A model generated the notes under the pieces. That model was not told where the DNA came from, searched no databases, and was given only the letters and a program-made list of their open reading frames with translations. Shown here one piece after another: positions 5,129 through 6,020 of a stretch of DNA of 6,020 nt (its first letter is position 1; every line of letters begins with the position of its first letter). Origin of the DNA: DASYVD01 sp050693035 (GTDB lineage Bacteria > Actinomycetota > UBA4738 > CALAEC01); assembly GCA_050693035.1 (NCBI GenBank), contig JBOGWB010000102.1, forward strand, positions 1-6,020, read 5' to 3'. Made by a program: the position numbers and the translations under genes.

Positions 5129-5956
5129 ATGAACCACCAGCATCCCGCTACGCTGCTCGAAGCGCCTCAGGTTCCGCCCGAGGCCACCTCCATCCTCCCC
5201 CTGCTCGAAGCCGCGCCGATCGAGAGCCTGCTCGGCTACCGCGTCAGGGTCCCCGACGTCAACCAGCCCGAAGCCCGCGGCGTTGACGGAATCTTCGTCC
5301 AGAACATGGACGACCGCGCCTGCCGCGAGTGCGGCTGCCATCCGGGTCAGCTCCACCGGGGGGACTGGGACCCGGACCCTCCCGACAACGGTCTCAAGAA
5401 CGACCTGTGCTGGACCGCCATGCGCATCCTCGAGGAATGGGACAGCCGCCGGATCAAGGCCAAGCGTGCCGCCGAGGAGGCCGAGGAGGAGGCCCGGCGG
5501 ATCAAGACCTCGGACGACGTGCTGCTCCGCTTCTCGGAGCTGTACGAGGCCGTCGCCAGCGGCGGCCACGATTCTCGGCTCGGCCCGGGGGGCAGCCCCA
5601 CCCGCCGCGTGTACGGGGCCATCCTCGACCGAGCGATCGAGCTCGAGGACAAGGTGGTGATCGCCGGGCGCCAGTGGCTCGCTGGCGAAGCGGAGGTCAC
5701 GGAGAAGGCAGCCCGGTACGCCCTGAAGCGGCTCGTGGACTTCGGGTACCTGATCCGCATCAAAGACTGGCGGCGGTCACCTTCGAAGCGCGCCAACGTC
5801 TACATGCGGAACCGCAACCACGAGCAGCAGGGCCGACCTCCCGCGATGTTCCGCGTCCGGCTGGACTTCCCCGCCTGGGACGACGTCAAGGACTACCAGG
5901 CGGCGTCAGGGGCCAAAACCCGGGCCAAAACAGGGGCCAAAACACGGGCCATATAG
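5129..5956 (+). CDS. Unrecognised element protein: Cys cluster, charged helix, winged helix, basic repeat tail
   Basis: 275 residues; I do not recognise the family. In order: a proline-rich N-terminus (about 1-35); CRECGC (65-70: Cys65, Cys68, Cys70), which with Cys94 in DLCW could bind one metal; a highly charged, Glu/Arg/Lys-rich helix at about 97-127, likely a coiled coil; a helical segment at 130-145; and a probable winged helix at about 158-227, where RQWLAGEAEVTEKAARYALK reads as helix-turn-helix and RLVDFGYLIRI with RANVYMR as the wing. The tail GAKTRAKTGAKTRA is basic with a 4-residue period, encoded by perfect-length 12-bp DNA repeats. ATG 5129 is supported by AAAGGAG at 6 nt. It is the second gene inside the element, behind a terminator. 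A replication-initiator-like or regulatory DNA-binding role is plausible, and a recombination directionality factor is a weaker option. The function is inference; only DNA binding is moderately supported. Confidence 0.75.
   Translation: MNHQHPATLLEAPQVPPEATSILPLLEAAPIESLLGYRVRVPDVNQPEARGVDGIFVQNMDDRACRECGCHPGQLHRGDWDPDPPDNGLKNDLCWTAMRILEEWDSRRIKAKRAAEEAEEEARRIKTSDDVLLRFSELYEAVASGGHDSRLGPGGSPTRRVYGAILDRAIELEDKVVIAGRQWLAGEAEVTEKAARYALKRLVDFGYLIRIKDWRRSPSKRANVYMRNRNHEQQGRPPAMFRVRLDFPAWDDVKDYQAASGAKTRAKTGAKTRAI
5909..5956 (+). repeat. Four 12-bp direct repeats (GGGGCCAAAACA-type) ending at the stop codon
   Basis: Units lie at 5909-5920, 5921-5932, 5933-5944 and 5945-5956. The shared core is GGGCCAAAAC; the first base alternates G, C, G, C, and the fourth unit diverges to GGGCCATATAG, supplying the TAG stop. 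Each unit encodes four residues (GAKT or RAKT/KTRA phase). The GC block plus A-run spacing, close to a helical turn, resembles short iterons, but a purely protein-level repeat is equally possible. Confidence 0.8.
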
Positions 5957-5976
5957 GACCGTACGACCGTAGGTCC
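5956..5976 (+). other. Small hairpin just after the winged-helix gene
   Basis: GGACC (5956-5960) pairs with GGTCC (5972-5976), and TAC (5962-5964) with GTA (5969-5971), leaving one bulged G and a GACC loop. There is no T-run after it, so it is a poor terminator; it also contains a CGTACG palindrome and a doubled ACCGTA. The rest of the window (5977-6020) has no gene start and carries GCTCCG three times (5988, 5998, 6013). Confidence 0.4.
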
Positions 5977-6020
5977 GTTGCGCGCTCGCTCCGCCCCGCT
6001 CCGTTGTCACGGGCTCCGCT

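Larger units (their letters stand above)
3378..6020 (+). mobile_element. Left portion of a serine-integrase mobile element (prophage or integrative element), right end outside the window
   Basis: The boundary is set on the left by the break in the SDR gene and is uncertain by about 10 bp. Inward from it come the large serine recombinase, a regulatory gap, and an unrecognised winged-helix protein followed by repeats. An integrase immediately inside one end and reading inward is the normal layout of phages and integrative elements that use large serine integrases. No structural phage gene, conjugation gene or relaxase is visible, so the element type is undetermined. No second attachment site is visible, and the missing N-terminal part of the SDR gene should lie beyond the other end. 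Confidence 0.75.

Noticed and set aside
5111..5569. Minus-strand frame of 152 codons over the start of the winged-helix gene
   Set aside because: No ribosome site or motif is seen. The plus-strand gene has a strong ribosome site and a coherent domain order.
5981..6020. GCTCCG-rich tail as a replication origin or tRNA fragment
   Set aside because: Three hexamers in a GC-rich 40-nt stretch at the window edge are insufficient, and no cloverleaf or AT-rich unwinding region is visible.

Overview
The window is GC-rich throughout, with tightly packed genes, Lys/Arg codons ending in G or C, and long spurious antisense frames. This suggests a bacterium of the Actinomycetota or a similarly GC-rich lineage. 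No rRNA or other marker gene is present, so the assignment rests only on composition and protein style and is tentative.

Left part (1-3047, + strand): a chromosomal gene string read in one direction. It holds the C-terminal three quarters of an AcuC/histone-deacetylase-type protein deacetylase (cut by the window start), a complete pyruvate kinase whose start lies 4 nt after the previous stop, and a class I SAM-dependent methyltransferase about 30 nt further on. Spacing suggests one operon; its promoter lies upstream of the window. Deacetylase plus pyruvate kinase is a plausible acetate/central-carbon pairing. The role of the methyltransferase is unknown.

Middle (3054-3377, - strand): the C-terminal 107 codons of a short-chain dehydrogenase/reductase (SDR), convergent with the methyltransferase. 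Its frame stays open and family-like up to about 3377 and then stops. The Rossmann fold and the YxxxK active site are missing.

Right part (about 3378-6020, + strand): the left end of an integrated mobile element. It opens with a large serine recombinase (integrase) starting about 70 bp from the break in the SDR gene, as expected for an attachment-site junction. A hairpin terminator and a 130-nt regulatory gap follow. Next is an unrecognised protein with a cysteine cluster, a charged helix and a winged helix, whose last codons are four 12-bp DNA repeats. The window ends inside the element, so its other end and its cargo are not visible.

The most interesting signal is in the gap at 4999-5128. 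Two tandem copies of a 12-mer contain an 11-nt segment perfectly complementary to the ribosome binding site of the gene downstream, with a terminator-like hairpin between the copies and their target. A weaker version of the same arrangement precedes the integrase. This could be translational self-silencing of read-through mRNA, or a set of protein operators. Neither has been tested, and I cannot tell whether it has been described before.
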